A program made the translations under genes and the position numbers. Source: Trifolium pratense (lineage: Eukaryota; Streptophyta; Magnoliopsida; Fabales; Fabaceae). From it: DNA of 64,000 bases. Each line of letters begins with the position of its first letter. Within the stretch, counting starts at the first letter, position 1. Positions 1-16,237 of this stretch are shown here, piece after piece. Below the pieces are notes generated by a model that did not search any database, was not told the DNA's origin, and saw nothing but the letters and a program-made list of their open reading frames with translations. The DNA lies in contig NC_060059.1 of the NCBI RefSeq assembly GCF_020283565.1, positions 29,151,838 through 29,215,837 of the forward strand, given 5' to 3'.

Positions 1-1400
1 TTCATTTGGTTTACTATTATAAATAGCATAAAGAGATTTTAGTACCATTATGGATGTTATTCTTGTGACAGGAGAAAAACTTTTGAAGAAATCTATATTT
101 TTTCTTTATTTAAAACTCTTGGCTACAAGGCGAGCCTTGTATTTATCAAAAGTTCCATAAGGTTTTAGATTCTTTTTCAAAATTCATTTACAACCCATTG
201 ATTTGTACTCAGGAGGCAATTCTTTCAAATGTTAAGTCTTATTAGATCATAGAGAATCTATCTTATCTTTTATGGCCTCTTGCGATATATCAGCCTTCAA
301 GGAAGACAACGCTTCTTGAAAGCTAGTTAGATTCTCTTCGATTGTATAAACCATGTAATCGGGTTCACACTCTTTAGCAATTATTGCTATCTTACCGCTT
401 CGAGGTTCCGTAACATCTTGATCAATGTTCTCATCACTGCTTCTGATCGCTGGAATGTGATCAGTTGCAATACCCCCACTAGTGCCCCCATTATTTCTCA
501 ATTTAAAGAGAAATTCATTTTTATAGAAATCAACATCATTTGATTCTATGATCACTTTAACATTTAGGTCATAAAACCTATGAGCTTTACTGTTAATTAT
601 ATACTTAACTGGTGAGTTTAACTCTTTTGATTTATGGAATTTAAACATAGGCCAGATAAACCCAAGTTCTAAAATAAGACAAATTAGATTGTATTTTCTT
701 CAAAATTTCATAAGTAGAAATTTTGTTCTTAACACAAAACAATCAATTAATAAAATTTCTCACACTCATATAATGAGATGCAATGCCGAAATTAAGCATG
801 ACTGTAACAACAACTAGTTCGGTAAAGGTTCTATAAAATTTTTAAGCTTTACCGTTCATCTCAAAAGAATAAGATACAGTTGTTTCATGATAATTTCATA
901 CTCATTAAAAATGTGGGAATTATTTTTTTGTGCCTCTATCAAAATCATTTGATTTTTTCATTGAATTACTTTTCAATTTCAGTTCCATATAATTGAAACA
1001 TGTCAAAATTATCACTTATCACTTTTATTTTTCATAAGATGTATGAAAATATAACTTGAATAGTCATCAATAAAAGTGATGATTTTTTTTGTTTCTAATC
1101 AAAGTACCAGCTAGAGTTTTAATTCACATTGTGTATCTGATTCTTGAATAATTTGTCAATTGGCTTCAGACTTGTGAATTTCTTTCTAGTGTTGTTGTTC
1201 AAGACAACAAGCACTTCATTATTCTGATTTTGCTTTCTAGCTTCTTCTTCAATGCGAAGACATGTTATCAGAAATTCGAGGGAATATCATTTAGCCATTT
1301 ATCCTTATAGTTTGTTCAATTTTTAAAGTAAAATTGAAATCACTTTCTTCAAAACAATAACAACTCTTTTGTTATTATAAAAGCATAATTTTTATTGCCA
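1..1400 (-). pseudogene. decayed Ty1/copia retrotransposon polyprotein (gag end, integrase, RT start)
   Basis: Read on the minus strand, copia domains appear in the expected order but with many stops. About 1270-1130 encodes a gag C-terminal stretch (LRIEEEARKQNQNNEVLVV). About 1090-800 encodes an integrase core beginning TFIDDYSSYIFIHLMKNKSD, which matches the conserved TFIDDxSRY motif of copia integrases. 648-247 is an open stretch ending EEALSS/KEAI-like (SFQEALSSLKADISQEAIKD), the usual linker before reverse transcriptase. 210-1 gives the RT start (KPYGTFDKYKARLVAK, then SPVTRITSI). The piece between gag and integrase is shortened, so the zinc knuckle and protease are missing. The element continues left of the window. 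It is surely non-autonomous. I found no LTR or target-site duplication. Confidence 0.85.
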
Positions 1401-2416
1401 ATTTTTGAAGTGATTTACTTCAAACCGAAACGGTTTGTCTAGTCAACAATATCATAATATGATCCAGTAATTTCTTCGGTAGATATGGCAGAAAAGAAAC
1501 ATCTTAACATAGTTGTGTAATTTTTCTTATACCACATAAAGAAAACATTACCACATTCGGATTTTGAACAAGAGATCTCTTCAAATAGTTGAGTTCTATT
1601 TTAATTTATGCTCTTCTCAAAAGTATAATTCAAGAGTGAGTTAATACTAAACAAACGGTTTGGAGAAACATTGGATAATAATATTTTTAAGGTAGTAATA
1701 GATTAACCGCTAAGCATTTTATTATCCGTTCATTTTGTTGCAATGTTATTCAGATAACTTAGTTTATCAATCCATAGTTGAAAACAACAATAAATTTTTC
1801 CAATTCTGAATTGTGCAATCTTGATATTAATATTGTGCATGAATTTTTCATATTTCGAAAGTTACAATCCGCAAACGCTCAGTTTAGGAACGTAACTTTC
1901 AAAGTGTGTCGGTATCATATTTTATAATTTATGATCGAAACGTAACTGAAATCGAAACCAAAGGTATTTTCAGATTTTTGGTGGCCTGTGAGCACATAGA
2001 AGGCCTATAGAGCAATTTTCAAGACCTAAAGGGTTAAAGACCCAACAACTGAGCATCAATTGAAATAAAGCCCAAAATATAAATTTCACATCTAATTTTT
2101 TTTTTTGAACCATAAATTTCACATCTAATTTAAACATCAATATTATTTAATTAACTGTATTAATTAAAAGTGAATGATGAAACAGAAAAAAGGGGATGAA
2201 TTGTGTTGACCGTTTTTAACATTTTCTTGAATAAAAACATTTAACTTAAAACACTAACTTAAGTTCCTTATCAAAACACTTAACTTTGATTTCAAACACA
2301 AAAGAAGTTGAAGTAAAATCATAAAGAACTTATGCAAAATTAAAAGAGAAGAGAGAGATAGCATTGACACACAATAATTTTATATTGATTTACCACTTAA
2401 ACGGTTGGCTAATCTA
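1401..2416. other. AT-rich intergenic DNA, no gene recognised
   Basis: No open frame with recognisable content was found. The first few hundred bases may be the upstream, gag-side part of the decayed copia element, but no motif could be confirmed. A 22-base phrase (ataaatttcacatctaattt-like) occurs twice near 2080 and 2110. Confidence 0.5.
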
Positions 2417-2602
2417 ATGTCCGTTTGGATTAACTTATTTTTGAGATTATGTAAACAGCTTATACAATTTTTATGTATTATTATAAGTTTGTCAAGGTAG
2501 TTTATGATAAAATAGATTATAAAAATACAATTTTCACTAGTATGGACTTATAAAACAGTATAAAACATAATTTATATTGCATAAACTAATCCAAACAGAC
2601 CC
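2417..2602. mobile_element. Tourist-like MITE, 186 bp
   Basis: The ends are imperfect inverted repeats: ATGTCCGTTTGGATTAACTTA on the left and, reading the other strand, GGGTCTGTTTGGATTAGTTT on the right. The element is flanked by a 3-bp direct repeat CTA. Short length, no coding capacity, a GTTTGG-type end and a 3-bp target duplication fit the PIF/Harbinger (Tourist) group. Assignment to that superfamily is an inference. Confidence 0.7.
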
Positions 2603-3464
2603 CTAGTCTCCATTATATGTCTTACCCTAAACAAAACAAGTTGTTGCCCTTGACGTGTAGTGTACCGTTAGATAAAGTGTAAGTTTGTATCAGTGTGATG
2701 TAAGATTTGGAATCACAATTCATAATAGTTGAAAATTGATACACTCATGCATTTGATGTATTTATAGTTGTTGGATCGAGATTAGACTATTTAAATTTTA
2801 AATCGTATATTTTTAATTTTTAAAACAATTAAAATCTATACTAAAATTTGAACTATTCAATGATTAGAAGGAATACGGAGTACACCAAATAAGTGAATGC
2901 AGCAAAAGTTAGACACTTCAATCCAATTTTCAAAATTTGAGTCACCTGATAGAGAAATACTTATATGGGCACGAGCCAAAATAATTATTTCTTAGGCATA
3001 CTCACAGTATGCAAAAAAAAAATTAAAGAGAAAAGAAATTAAATAGTATTAATTGATGTGATAAATTTTTTTTTTCATTTAATTTTTTTAACTCTTGTAT
3101 GTGCGCCTAAAATAAGTGCCTAAATAAATGCTTGTGCCTATCGAAGAATTTCCTCCGCCTGAGACTTCCCTCCACCTGAAATTATCTCTTTCGATCAATC
3201 TTTCTATTTTGAGGCACTACGCTACGCTAGCGCTACCATTGGACGACAACAAACATGGTCCATGTTGAGAATGAATGTTGGAATGCGTGCCTCCAGTTGT
3301 TTCTTTGTCAGGAGGGACACGTCTATGGATAAATCTCAAAAAATAAATAAATTGGATTGGACACTAGTTAAAGAAGTTAACAAAACTATAATTTAATATT
3401 TGTAAAAGTTTAATTGTACAAAATTTAAGTTTTTTTTGTGTTTTTTTAAAACAAAAAATATTTC
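2603..3464. other. intergenic DNA, no gene recognised
   Basis: AT-rich sequence with a small inverted motif (taggcatactc near 2994 against gtgcgcctaaaataagtgccta near 3102). Nothing coding is supported. Confidence 0.5.
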
Positions 3465-3600
3465 GCGCAACTGTGGAGATTAATTCTTTCGAAGTAACCG
3501 AGATCATTTAAATAGTAACCTCTTACAACAAATATTTCTTTTATACACATCGGCCAAATATTGAACCTAGGGGCGATATTTTGGCCCGCTATAAGTTTTT
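3465..3600 (-). repeat. degenerate SINE-like copy
   Basis: This stretch resembles the repeat at 45515-45790: gagattaattctttcgaagtaaccgag here against gagattaatcccctcgaggtaactgag there, followed by caacaaatatttct against caacaaatgtttct and then aaatattgaacctagg against gatcgaacccagg. The last phrase is the damaged internal promoter (box B region) on the minus strand. It is a diverged relic. Confidence 0.5.
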
Positions 3601-3999
3601 GTCCAATAGAGAAACGCTTGCGTAAAGGCGAGTGCTTCGAAATAAGACCGTCATCCTTGCTCTTCAAGGTAATAATAGTTTGATTCAAATAAAACAATAA
3701 ATTAGGATAAGCAAGTTGAATAGAATGTGGAACATTCCAACAATTACCAATCATGAAGTGCTTGACCTTAGCCTGCAAATGATGTTGGGCATTGGTTAAA
3801 ACTCGATTTAGCTTAAAACCACTTCAAATTGAAGAAACAAATGTGATAAGTGATTACTCGATTTATTGCCTCTTAAAACTCTACTTCTAAGAAATGAAGA
3901 CCATAGATATTTCGAATGAAAATAATCTCAACAAAATATGCTGGGACATGATTATAATAATCTTGGCTCATTTGGTAGGAACATCATCTTAAATTTAAT
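3601..3999. other. intergenic DNA, no gene recognised
   Basis: I see no coding or repeat signal that I can name. The stretch ends in duplicated words (ataataatctcggctc against ataataatcttggctc) around 3953 and 4002. Confidence 0.4.
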
Positions 4000-4088
4000 T
4001 ATAATAATCTCGGCTCCTCCATATATAATGTAATGTCCCTACTAACAAAACTAAGCTCATTTGGTAGGGACATCGCCCAATATCTGCA
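4000..4088. repeat. two tRNA-derived SINE 5' parts, head to head
   Basis: Two copies of the same start sequence face each other. On the minus strand, about 4052-4000 reads gagcttagttttgttagtag then gacattacattatatatgg, aggagccgagatt. On the plus strand, about 4048-4088 reads aactaagctcatttggtagg then gacatcgcccaatatctgcag. A third related copy is at 5441-5535, which keeps a box-B-like word (gagattcaaaccc). The plus copy is cut at its middle by the MITE that starts at 4089. Assignment to a tRNA-derived legume SINE rests on memory of such repeats. Confidence 0.45.
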
Positions 4089-4391
4089 GGGTGCGTTTGA
4101 TTTGCTAAAAACAGGGACTGGACTGAACAACTTTTGTTGTATCCTGTTTGATTTGAAACTGGTTATGAAATTGGACAAATTAGGTAGCAAGATTTTTTGT
4201 CAAAAATCACGGGACAACTTTTTGTCCACAGTACGACTATAAAAAAATACCAAAATACCCATTTTATTCTCGAATATAAAAATATTATCGCTCTATATCT
4301 CTCTGATACAACTTTGTCCCGTCCTGTATTATCTTGTTTTATCCTGTGTTGTTCTGTTCAGTTCTTACTGTTTTACGAATCAAACGCACCT
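4089..4391. mobile_element. short inverted-repeat element (MITE), about 303 bp
   Basis: The left end is GGGTGCGTTTGATTTGCTAA and the right end, read on the other strand, is AGGTGCGTTTGATTCGTAAA. The next layer inwards also pairs (cagggactggactgaac with gttcagttcttactgtt). Small reading frames inside (4033-4242, 4197-4400) are by-products. No convincing target duplication was found. Confidence 0.65.
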
Positions 4392-4438
4392 TTAAGGTGA
4401 ATTTTTATAATTAAATTTTGTCCAATGAACTTAATTTA

Positions 4439-5438
4439 AGGGGGTGTATTGGATTGAGATTTCAAAAGACTATTTTGGAAAAAGAAAATCTTAAAGATTT
4501 TAAAAGACTTTGTGAGATTATATTGATTTTGTAAGATTTTAAAAGACTTTTTTAAAAGACTTTTTACATTCAAGATTCTTAACACAAGACTCTATGAGAT
4601 TTTATAACATAGACTTTTGAGATTTCAAAAGAACTTTATGGAATTTTAACATTTAAATGACTCAATAAATTCAATACAAATTTCTTCCAAAAATATAATA
4701 ATCAATCAATCATTCCTCAAAAAACATCAAGGAATTATCAATGAATCAATAATCATAAAAAAGAACAAGAGAACTAAAAACTTTATCAGAAAACACTAAT
4801 CATAAAAAAAGGTTGCAAAATTATATATATATTTCTTGTTTACAAAATTATGTTAAAGATCAATTTTATAAGGCAGCAGAAAATCGTTTTCAATAAATAA
4901 AAAAAAATCAGAAAATCGTTTTGATCAATTGAGTTTCAAAGGAATAGAAATATTATGTACATCCCTTCCATGGCAACCTTCAGGTGGAGAAAAAGAATGG
5001 TTGAGTTGCATATGTTAGGGAATTGTGGTGGTGGAGAAAAAGAATGTGGAGTGAGAGAAAACGATCAAGAAACACACAAGAAAAAAAGTCTGGAGTGAGT
5101 TTGAAAAAGTCTTGATGTTTTACGTGAGATTGTTGAAAGAAGAATGTATATGTATTTTCAACTAAAAAGTCTCACACAATCCATTAAAATCCATTCAAAG
5201 AAAGAATCCATTCAAATCTATATATTTTTGAATACCACAAGACATTTTATAAATCATGAGAAATCTTAATTGAATACCAACAGATTTCGTTGGATTGAAA
5301 AAAAAATCTTGATTGTCTTAATTGAATACCACGAGATTTATTTACATTTTATAAAAGTCTTAATTGAATACCTCAAGACATTTTTATTATAAAAAAGTCT
5401 TTTAAAATCCATTGAAATCTCAATTCAATACACCCTCC
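4439..5438. mobile_element. 1.0-kb MITE-like element with repeated subterminal motif
   Basis: The termini are AGGGGGTGTATTGGATTGAG on the left and GGAGGGTGTATTGAATTGAG reading inwards from the right. The flanking 3-bp direct repeat is TTA. Inside, the phrase tcttaattgaatacc(a/t)c(a/g)ag recurs at about 5265, 5315 and 5365, and fragments of the left end (ttttaaaagactttt) recur near 4500-4560. No transposase frame is present. The 3-bp TTA duplication suggests a PIF/Harbinger-type derivative. Confidence 0.7.
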
Positions 5439-5440
5439 TT

Positions 5441-5535
5441 AGTTAGTAGGGACATTGCATTATATATGCATGAGTCGAGATTCAAACCCGATCATTTCAC
5501 TTATCCACATTAAATGTAAAATTTCTAGCCACAAT
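5441..5535 (+). repeat. SINE-like copy with box-B-like motif
   Basis: The sequence ttagttagtagggacattgc, then attatatatgcatgagtcgagattcaaaccc, then cacttatccac matches the two partial copies at 4000-4088. It extends further than either, into a box-B-like word (GATTCAAACC). It sits directly against the right end of the 1.0-kb element. Confidence 0.45.
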
Positions 5536-5945
5536 AAAATTAAATCTGTAGATAAAATTTACTTATATAGAGCTTCTTTTCCAATTTTGTTTATAGTATT
5601 TACTCAAATAATCCTGTTCAAAAAAACTATTTACTCAATAATATACCTTTTTTTAACACAAATACTCAATAATATACCATAATAACAATAATCTTGTTTT
5701 TTCTTTACAAAAGGAAACAAACAATACTAATATTTTTTTTAAAGGAATAATAAATAAATAGTTAAATAGTTCTTCTTATCCAAAATAAAATAAAACAAAA
5801 CAATTTTGCGATTGCTTCGGCAATAATAAATAGTGGAAAATAAATACAAGTAAATTGTAGGAACCAAATCAAATCAAGTTTCTCTCATTTTCATTCATTC
5901 TTCTTCTTCTTCATAATTCATTCACTTCGATTCGATTTTCACGAT
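5536..5945 (+). promoter_or_regulatory. probable KAT2 promoter and 5' leader
   Basis: This AT-rich upstream stretch ends in a pyrimidine-rich leader (ttctctcattttcattcattc then ttcttcttcttc) directly before the thiolase ATG at 5946. CT-rich leaders are common in plant genes. No TATA box or transcription start can be fixed from sequence alone. Confidence 0.4.
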
Positions 5946-10571
<4,626 letters not shown>

Positions 10572-10997
10572 AATTAGTTACTTGGAACTTATTTCTATTT
10601 GGTTATTATTATCTATCTATATTAAGAAATTAGAATAAAAGCTTTGTTCTGTGATAGTGAAAATGTCAATCACTGGTCAATAATTCTATAATTTCTGTTC
10701 ATGCTTTTTATTTTGACCTTACCAGAAGATTCTGTGTTTGGTAAAATTTATTGTATGAAAGGAAAGGATAATGCAATAGCATATTTTATCACGTGTTTCT
10801 TCATTTGCCATTTTACATCAGAGTGACAATATTCTAAATTTGAACATGGATTGATCGTTACTATTATTTAGTTAGAGAAGTAGGAACAGTGGAGGGGCTA
10901 ACGGAAGTAAGATTACTATTCTATTTATTTTGAACATGGAGGGGCTAACGGAAGTAACATTATCGTTACTACTCGAAGTAGGAATGTTGCATCTATC
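10572..10997. other. KAT2 3' flank
   Basis: This is AT-rich DNA after the thiolase stop and should contain its 3' UTR; aataaa-like words occur near 10633. A short direct repeat, gaggggctaacggaagtaa, occurs at about 10892 and 10938, just before the LRR homology begins. Confidence 0.4.
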
Positions 10998-12361
10998 ATG
11001 GATCTTATTGAACTTCCAAAAGATATTCATAAACTTGTCAACTTGCGCTACTTGGATATTAGAGGCACTTGTTTGAAGTCGATGCCATTGAAAATCGGTG
11101 AATTGAAAAACCTTCAAAAGTTGAGAGACTTTTTTGTTGGTGAAGATCATGGATCTTCCATTAGTGAACTGGGAGCGCTATGTAATTTACATGGATCTTT
11201 GTTCATTCATGACATAGAACATGTTGTCAATTATAAGGATTCTGAGTAGGTAAAATTGAAAGAAAAACATGGCCTTGAAAAATTGTCTTTGGATTGGGGT
11301 GGAAGTGGTGATACCGATAACTCACAGCATGAAAAGATAATACTGCGCAGCCTCGAACCACATTCCAATATGAAGGAGCTTGATATCAACGACTATCCAG
11401 GCACATAATTTCCAGATTGGTTAGGGGACTACATCTTTTGCAAGATGGTGTCCTTAAAGCTCAAAGGGTGTAAATATTGCTGTAAGTTGCCTCCACTTGG
11501 ACAACTTCCGATGTTGAAAGAGCTTCATATTATTAAATTTGAAGGACTAATGAGTGTAGGATCCGAGTTTTACGGAAATAGAACTTCTTCAAGTACTGAT
11601 AGCTTTCCTACACTGGAAATTCTAAGGATCGAGTCTATGTCAGTATGCGAGAAATGGTGTTTTGATGCGGACAATGTTGGCAGCAGAGCTTTCAGTCATT
11701 TTTATATTGAAAACTGTCCCAAACTCACAGGGAACTTACCAAGTAGTCTTCCATCTTTGACATTACTTGTTATCAGAGATTGCAAACGTTTGCTTTGTCC
11801 ACTTCCGAAATCTCCAAGTCTGCGCGTTCTCAACATTCAGAATTGTCAGAAGCTAGAATTCCATGCACATGCACCTTGGTACCACCAATCACTTACATCT
11901 TTGTACTTGATTGATAGCTGTGACTCACTCATGTTCTTGACTTTAGATCTTTTCCCAAACCTCAAGTCTTTAGATATCCGGGGATGCGAAAATCTAGAAG
12001 AACTTACTGTTTCAGCATCAGATGTTTCTCCTCCAAATTTCAATTCTCTAAATTCCATGTGCATAAGACATTGTCCAAATTTTACATCGTTTCCTAAGGG
12101 AGGATTTGCAGCTCCAAAGCTTAACTTGTTAACCATAAACTACTGTCAGAAGTTGAATTCTCTGCTGAAAATATGCATGAGTTAATGCCAAGCTTGAAAG
12201 AACTTCAACTGAGGGGTTGTCCACAAATTGAGTCATCTACTATGAGGCCACTCAGGATTCGGATTAGTAAAAAACTCATGGAAGGGAAACAAAACCACTC
12301 TGATCCTCTCTTTGCAAGGTTGGAAGGTCTAGTCTCTGGTCATAGTCCTTCATCAAGTTAG
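10998..12361 (+). pseudogene. CC-NBS-LRR disease-resistance LRR remnant, copy 1
   Basis: Only the leucine-rich-repeat part of an NBS-LRR receptor remains; there is no NB-ARC domain upstream. LRR phrases include IELPKDIHKLVNLRYLDIRG, LPPLGQLPMLKELHI and PSLKELQLRGCPQIES. The frame is open except for TAG after NYKDSE near 11248, TAA within DYPGT*FPDW near 11407, and a one-base loss near 12160 that ends frame 1 at 12185. The natural C-terminus continues in another frame to 12361. Homology to copy 2 (21663-22973) begins abruptly near 11005. The sequence resembles RPP13-like resistance proteins, which detect pathogen effectors. It is not expected to give a functional receptor. Confidence 0.9.
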
Positions 12362-13811
12362 ACACACACACCCTTAGTCTCGATGGATTAGATGGTAAGA
12401 AATCATAAGCCTTTCATTGAAACAAATATGTAGGAAAGTGTAACTTGTGAGCAATAATTTGTAATACATTATTTCCATTTGCATTATTCTTAAAAAAAAA
12501 AAAAACAATGTTGTCCATTTATAGTTTTCTAGGGTAGTCGATTGTGGACTATGAATTAATAATAGAAGAAAACTCATATGATCTATCATTTTTATCTATC
12601 ATACCATATGCAATGTTTGCGCAATTGCGCTTATATTGCAACACATAATTCTTGACTTCAACCTAAGGATAGGAGTGAAACCATAGGAGTGAACAAATTC
12701 GCATAGGCAACAAACACTTATCTTCACCAGTATCAGCAGAAGGAGACATAATGACCATATTAGGAAGCTAAGAACTAAGGCCGAATAATATTCTCAACAA
12801 CTTTGACATTAATCAAATTATTAGGAATAGAGATAAGCCTAACTATGCTAGACTGTATCCATTATAGTGTCCCCCTTATAATATTTTTTTACCTCTCAGG
12901 TTCCATCCATGTTTCATATACAAGACAAGTATGCTATACTTAATCTGATGGTGATTAAGACAAGTATGCTACAATTATATTTAATCTGATATAAGAGCTA
13001 TGATGGTGTGATTGGTGTGATAGTAAGAGATATAGAAAGAAATTTGCCTCACAAAAAGAGTGGCCAATTTATAAACATAATCACGTGAAGATTACAAGAA
13101 AAACATGTCTCTCTCTTTTGTTGCAAAACATAACTGATTGTCGTATAACTCAAGGTTTACAAGTTTGCTACAATGAACAACCTCGGAAGGGGTTTTCCCG
13201 GTCAATGAATTTTAGTACAATACAATGCAAAAGTAATCTAAATTTATTAGGTTTCTTAATGAAAGAAAAGAGAAATTGAGTAAGTTGAGTGCAAAAATAG
13301 TTGAAAATTTGTGTAGGACTTGCCATTTCCAGTTGATTCCTTAAGCCTTAGCATCCATCTAACTATTTTACAAGCAAATATTGAGACAAATTACTCCCTT
13401 ATATGAATTATGGATAACTAGGATACATTCATTTGAATCCTTGTACAATGATCTTCCATTGTAAAACACCAAATAGCGAAGTTTAAAATAAAATCTGAAA
13501 TTCATGAGTATGGATGCTCGAATTTGTTGTGTGTCTTGCTAGGCTTATTAGTTGATGAAGAAAAGGTAGTAGATTATAATAATACAGTGAATACATTAAA
13601 TCTTGATATTTCACTCAACTAGAAAGAAAATATGTTGCTCAAGTCTATTATACATAATTTATTTTGTAGGAATAGGGAAAGGTTTCCATTTTACCTACCA
13701 ACATTAATTCACTAATTCAAGTTGATTGGATAAGTTGGATCAACTATTTTTCCTGCCTGCATGCCACTGTTGCAAGCCAATCATATGACCCTGAAAATCA
13801 TATTTGGTCCA
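12362..13811. other. intergenic DNA between LRR remnant and TAF11
   Basis: I see no gene here. The only regularity is a diverged direct repeat (gacaagtatgctatacttaa near 12924 and gacaagtatgctacaattat near 12959). The last part should hold the 3' UTR of TAF11, which ends at 13812 on the minus strand. Confidence 0.5.
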
Positions 13812-16237
13812 TTACCGGAATAGCCTCGAGGTTGTTCTCTTAAAGATTTTTCCTTCAAGCTTCAGTCGTCTATGCGCTTCTCTCAAATGACATGGCCGGA
13901 TTGGTCCAGATTCCTTCCTTTCCTTCATAATTGTTCTAGCTGCAAAGTATATACTGCAACATTTTTACCTTGAAAACACTATATGCGCAAGAGTGTTCAC
14001 TATGCTATTTATTTGCATTTTTCTTTTTCTAATTATATTAAATTGGAACCATGCTATTTCGTAAAAGAAAACTAATCTACCTGCTTCCACAACTTCACCC
14101 ACAAACACTTTTGCAATCCCTGATACTGCAATCGTAATTGGAATCGAGATTTTTTGGGACCCGGTGATGGTTGCTAATAACTGCTTTCAGGCAACCAAGA
14201 GAAAAGAGGCAACTTGTGAGCAATCTTATCTTACGGTGATATAAATTACTCGTGGAAATCAGAATGCAAAAATGGCAATCTTCAATTTCATGTAGAAGTA
14301 CATGAGTTCAAAAGGAGCATCGAAGCATAACCTAACATGACAGAAACCATTCTTATATAAAATACAAGGAGAAAACGTGTAAGGTTAGCTAAAGTGATTA
14401 TAAGAATTGGACAAAAACTAGGGGACCCTACCCTACAAACAACCAATCATGTGTAAAAAAAAAAACTGTATTATTCTCTCTTACAGGACCGTATCTTGTT
14501 ATCCCAAAACCAGAGAGGATCCAAACCAATTATACTGATATAAAAAATATGAACTCAACAGTTCAAAAATTTTGTATTCAACAACATCATGTGTCTATGG
14601 TGGTAAATTTTGACCAGTTAAGAGTCTTGAAATTATAATTAGTTTTTCCCCGATCTGTTTGGGATAAAGAAAAACAGGATGCTAAAGGACACAATATCAG
14701 CTTAGCCTAGTATCAAGAAATAAATAGCTTAAACATGCACTGTCCAATTACACATAACAGAGAATGTATAATATATGGATCCGACTCTTCCATAGTGAGC
14801 ATCTCACTTTAGAGTTTGAAGTTCACAAGACAATTCATAAGATAAGCAAATCAATAGTTGAGAATAGACACATCATAACAAATCACGAGTTTGTTTAAAT
14901 TAACAACCCTTCAAATTCAAAACAACCAGGGCTTAAAGGTGTTTATTCCATTATTATCTTCTAAGAACCATCAAAGTCCAAATCATGTTTTTTTAAAACA
15001 CATCCCCTGTTAATATTAACCATGGATGAACAAATCAATAGGTGATATTAGAGACACGTCATAACAAATCACAAGTTTGATAACAACCCTTGATTTTATC
15101 ACTTTACTATCTGCTTCACTACAGAAGAGCCAAATTCAAAACAGCTAGGCCTTAAAGACAGGTGCTAATTCCTTCAGTTTCCTCTAACAACCATTAAACC
15201 CCAAATGCTGCTTATTTAAAACTCGCCCCCTATATCTCAAAACCTCAAATATACACAATGAACCTTCAATCCACCCAACAATCCTGATCTATTAACCCCA
15301 ATTCTTCCACAGCCCTATCCACTAGTTAACTATGAAGCAAGGACACAATGAAAGTATTGGTGATTGACACTGACACATGGTAGGACACAGGACACGTCTT
15401 CAACATGAAGTTTTGGTGCTACATAGGGCCTATTTGGATGAGTTTATTTGAGCTAAACTACTAACATAAGTTTTGTGAGACTGTTTGGCATAACTTATAA
15501 AAACAGCTTATGACATTTTTCATAAGCTTTTTTCAGCTTATTTTTATAAGTTCTCCAAGATAGCTTATGAAAACAACTTATAACATGTACAAAAATAATT
15601 TAATTTTATCTGATGCTATAAAAATAGCTTTTTTTAAGCTTGTGCATGATAAGTGCTTGTGCTATAAGCTGTTTATCCAAACAGGGCCATAGTAGTTAAC
15701 ATGAACACATGATTAAAATTAAGAAGCTTATTAGTGATAGAATTACCTACCCGTTTCATATTAGCTTTCTGGAATCCAGCTCTACGAAATGACTCATATC
15801 TACTCATTTGTTCTTCAGTGAATTGTGACAAAATAGCCCTAAAAATGAAAAAAAACAAAAATTAGGGTTTGACAACATAACATTGAAAATGAAGAAAATG
15901 AAATTACTAACTGCATCGTAGCCATTTTATGAGGATCACCAGCAGTAGGAAACTTAGCGAGTTCAACATCCATGTTATCTTCTTCTTCATCTTCTTCATC
16001 ATCTTTATTATTATTATTATTATTCTTTGTTGTGGTTATGGCGGTGTTAATGGAAGTAGTGTTTTTGACATGATTGTCTTCTTCTTCTTCTTCTTCGTTG
16101 GTATGAATGGGTTGTGAATTCAATGAATTTGAAATTGGAATCTCTGTATCTGCATCTGGATCTGGTTCTGTTTCGATTGGGGATTCAGGTGGTGATTCTT
16201 CGAATGCTGCTTCGAATGGATCCTTTGATTGCTTCAT
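13812..16237 (-). CDS. TAF11: TFIID subunit TAF11, 4 exons
   Basis: TAF11 is a histone-fold subunit of TFIID that pairs with TAF13 in RNA polymerase II initiation in the nucleus. Exons on the minus strand are 16237-15912, 15838-15751, 14180-14081 and 13939-13812, all GT-AG, summing to 642 bp (213 residues, near the usual plant length). The N-terminus starts MKQSKDPFEAAFEESPPESP and continues through an acidic, Asn-rich stretch (about residues 45-85). Then comes DNMDVELAKFPTAGDPHKMA. The conserved part follows: LSQFTEEQMSRYESFRRAGF, ITGSQKISIPITIAVSGIAK, FVGEVVEA, and finally GPIRPCHLREAHRRLKLEGK with the end SRLFR. Intron 2 (1570 bp) carries a MITE at 15426-15688. The gene looks intact. Confidence 0.95.
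15426..15688. mobile_element. Tourist-like MITE in TAF11 intron 2, 263 bp
   Basis: The ends are GGGCCTATTTGGATGAG on the left and GGCCCTGTTTGGATAAAC reading inwards from the right. They are flanked by the 3-bp repeat ATA (within CATAG on both sides). The partial TAF11 duplicate at 19250-20490 lacks it: there gctacata runs straight on near 20215. That empty site confirms the boundaries. It is non-coding and probably spliced out with the intron. Confidence 0.85.

Noticed and set aside
11846..12136. 96-codon minus-strand frame
   Set aside because: Antisense shadow of the LRR remnant; the plus-strand LRR content is clear.
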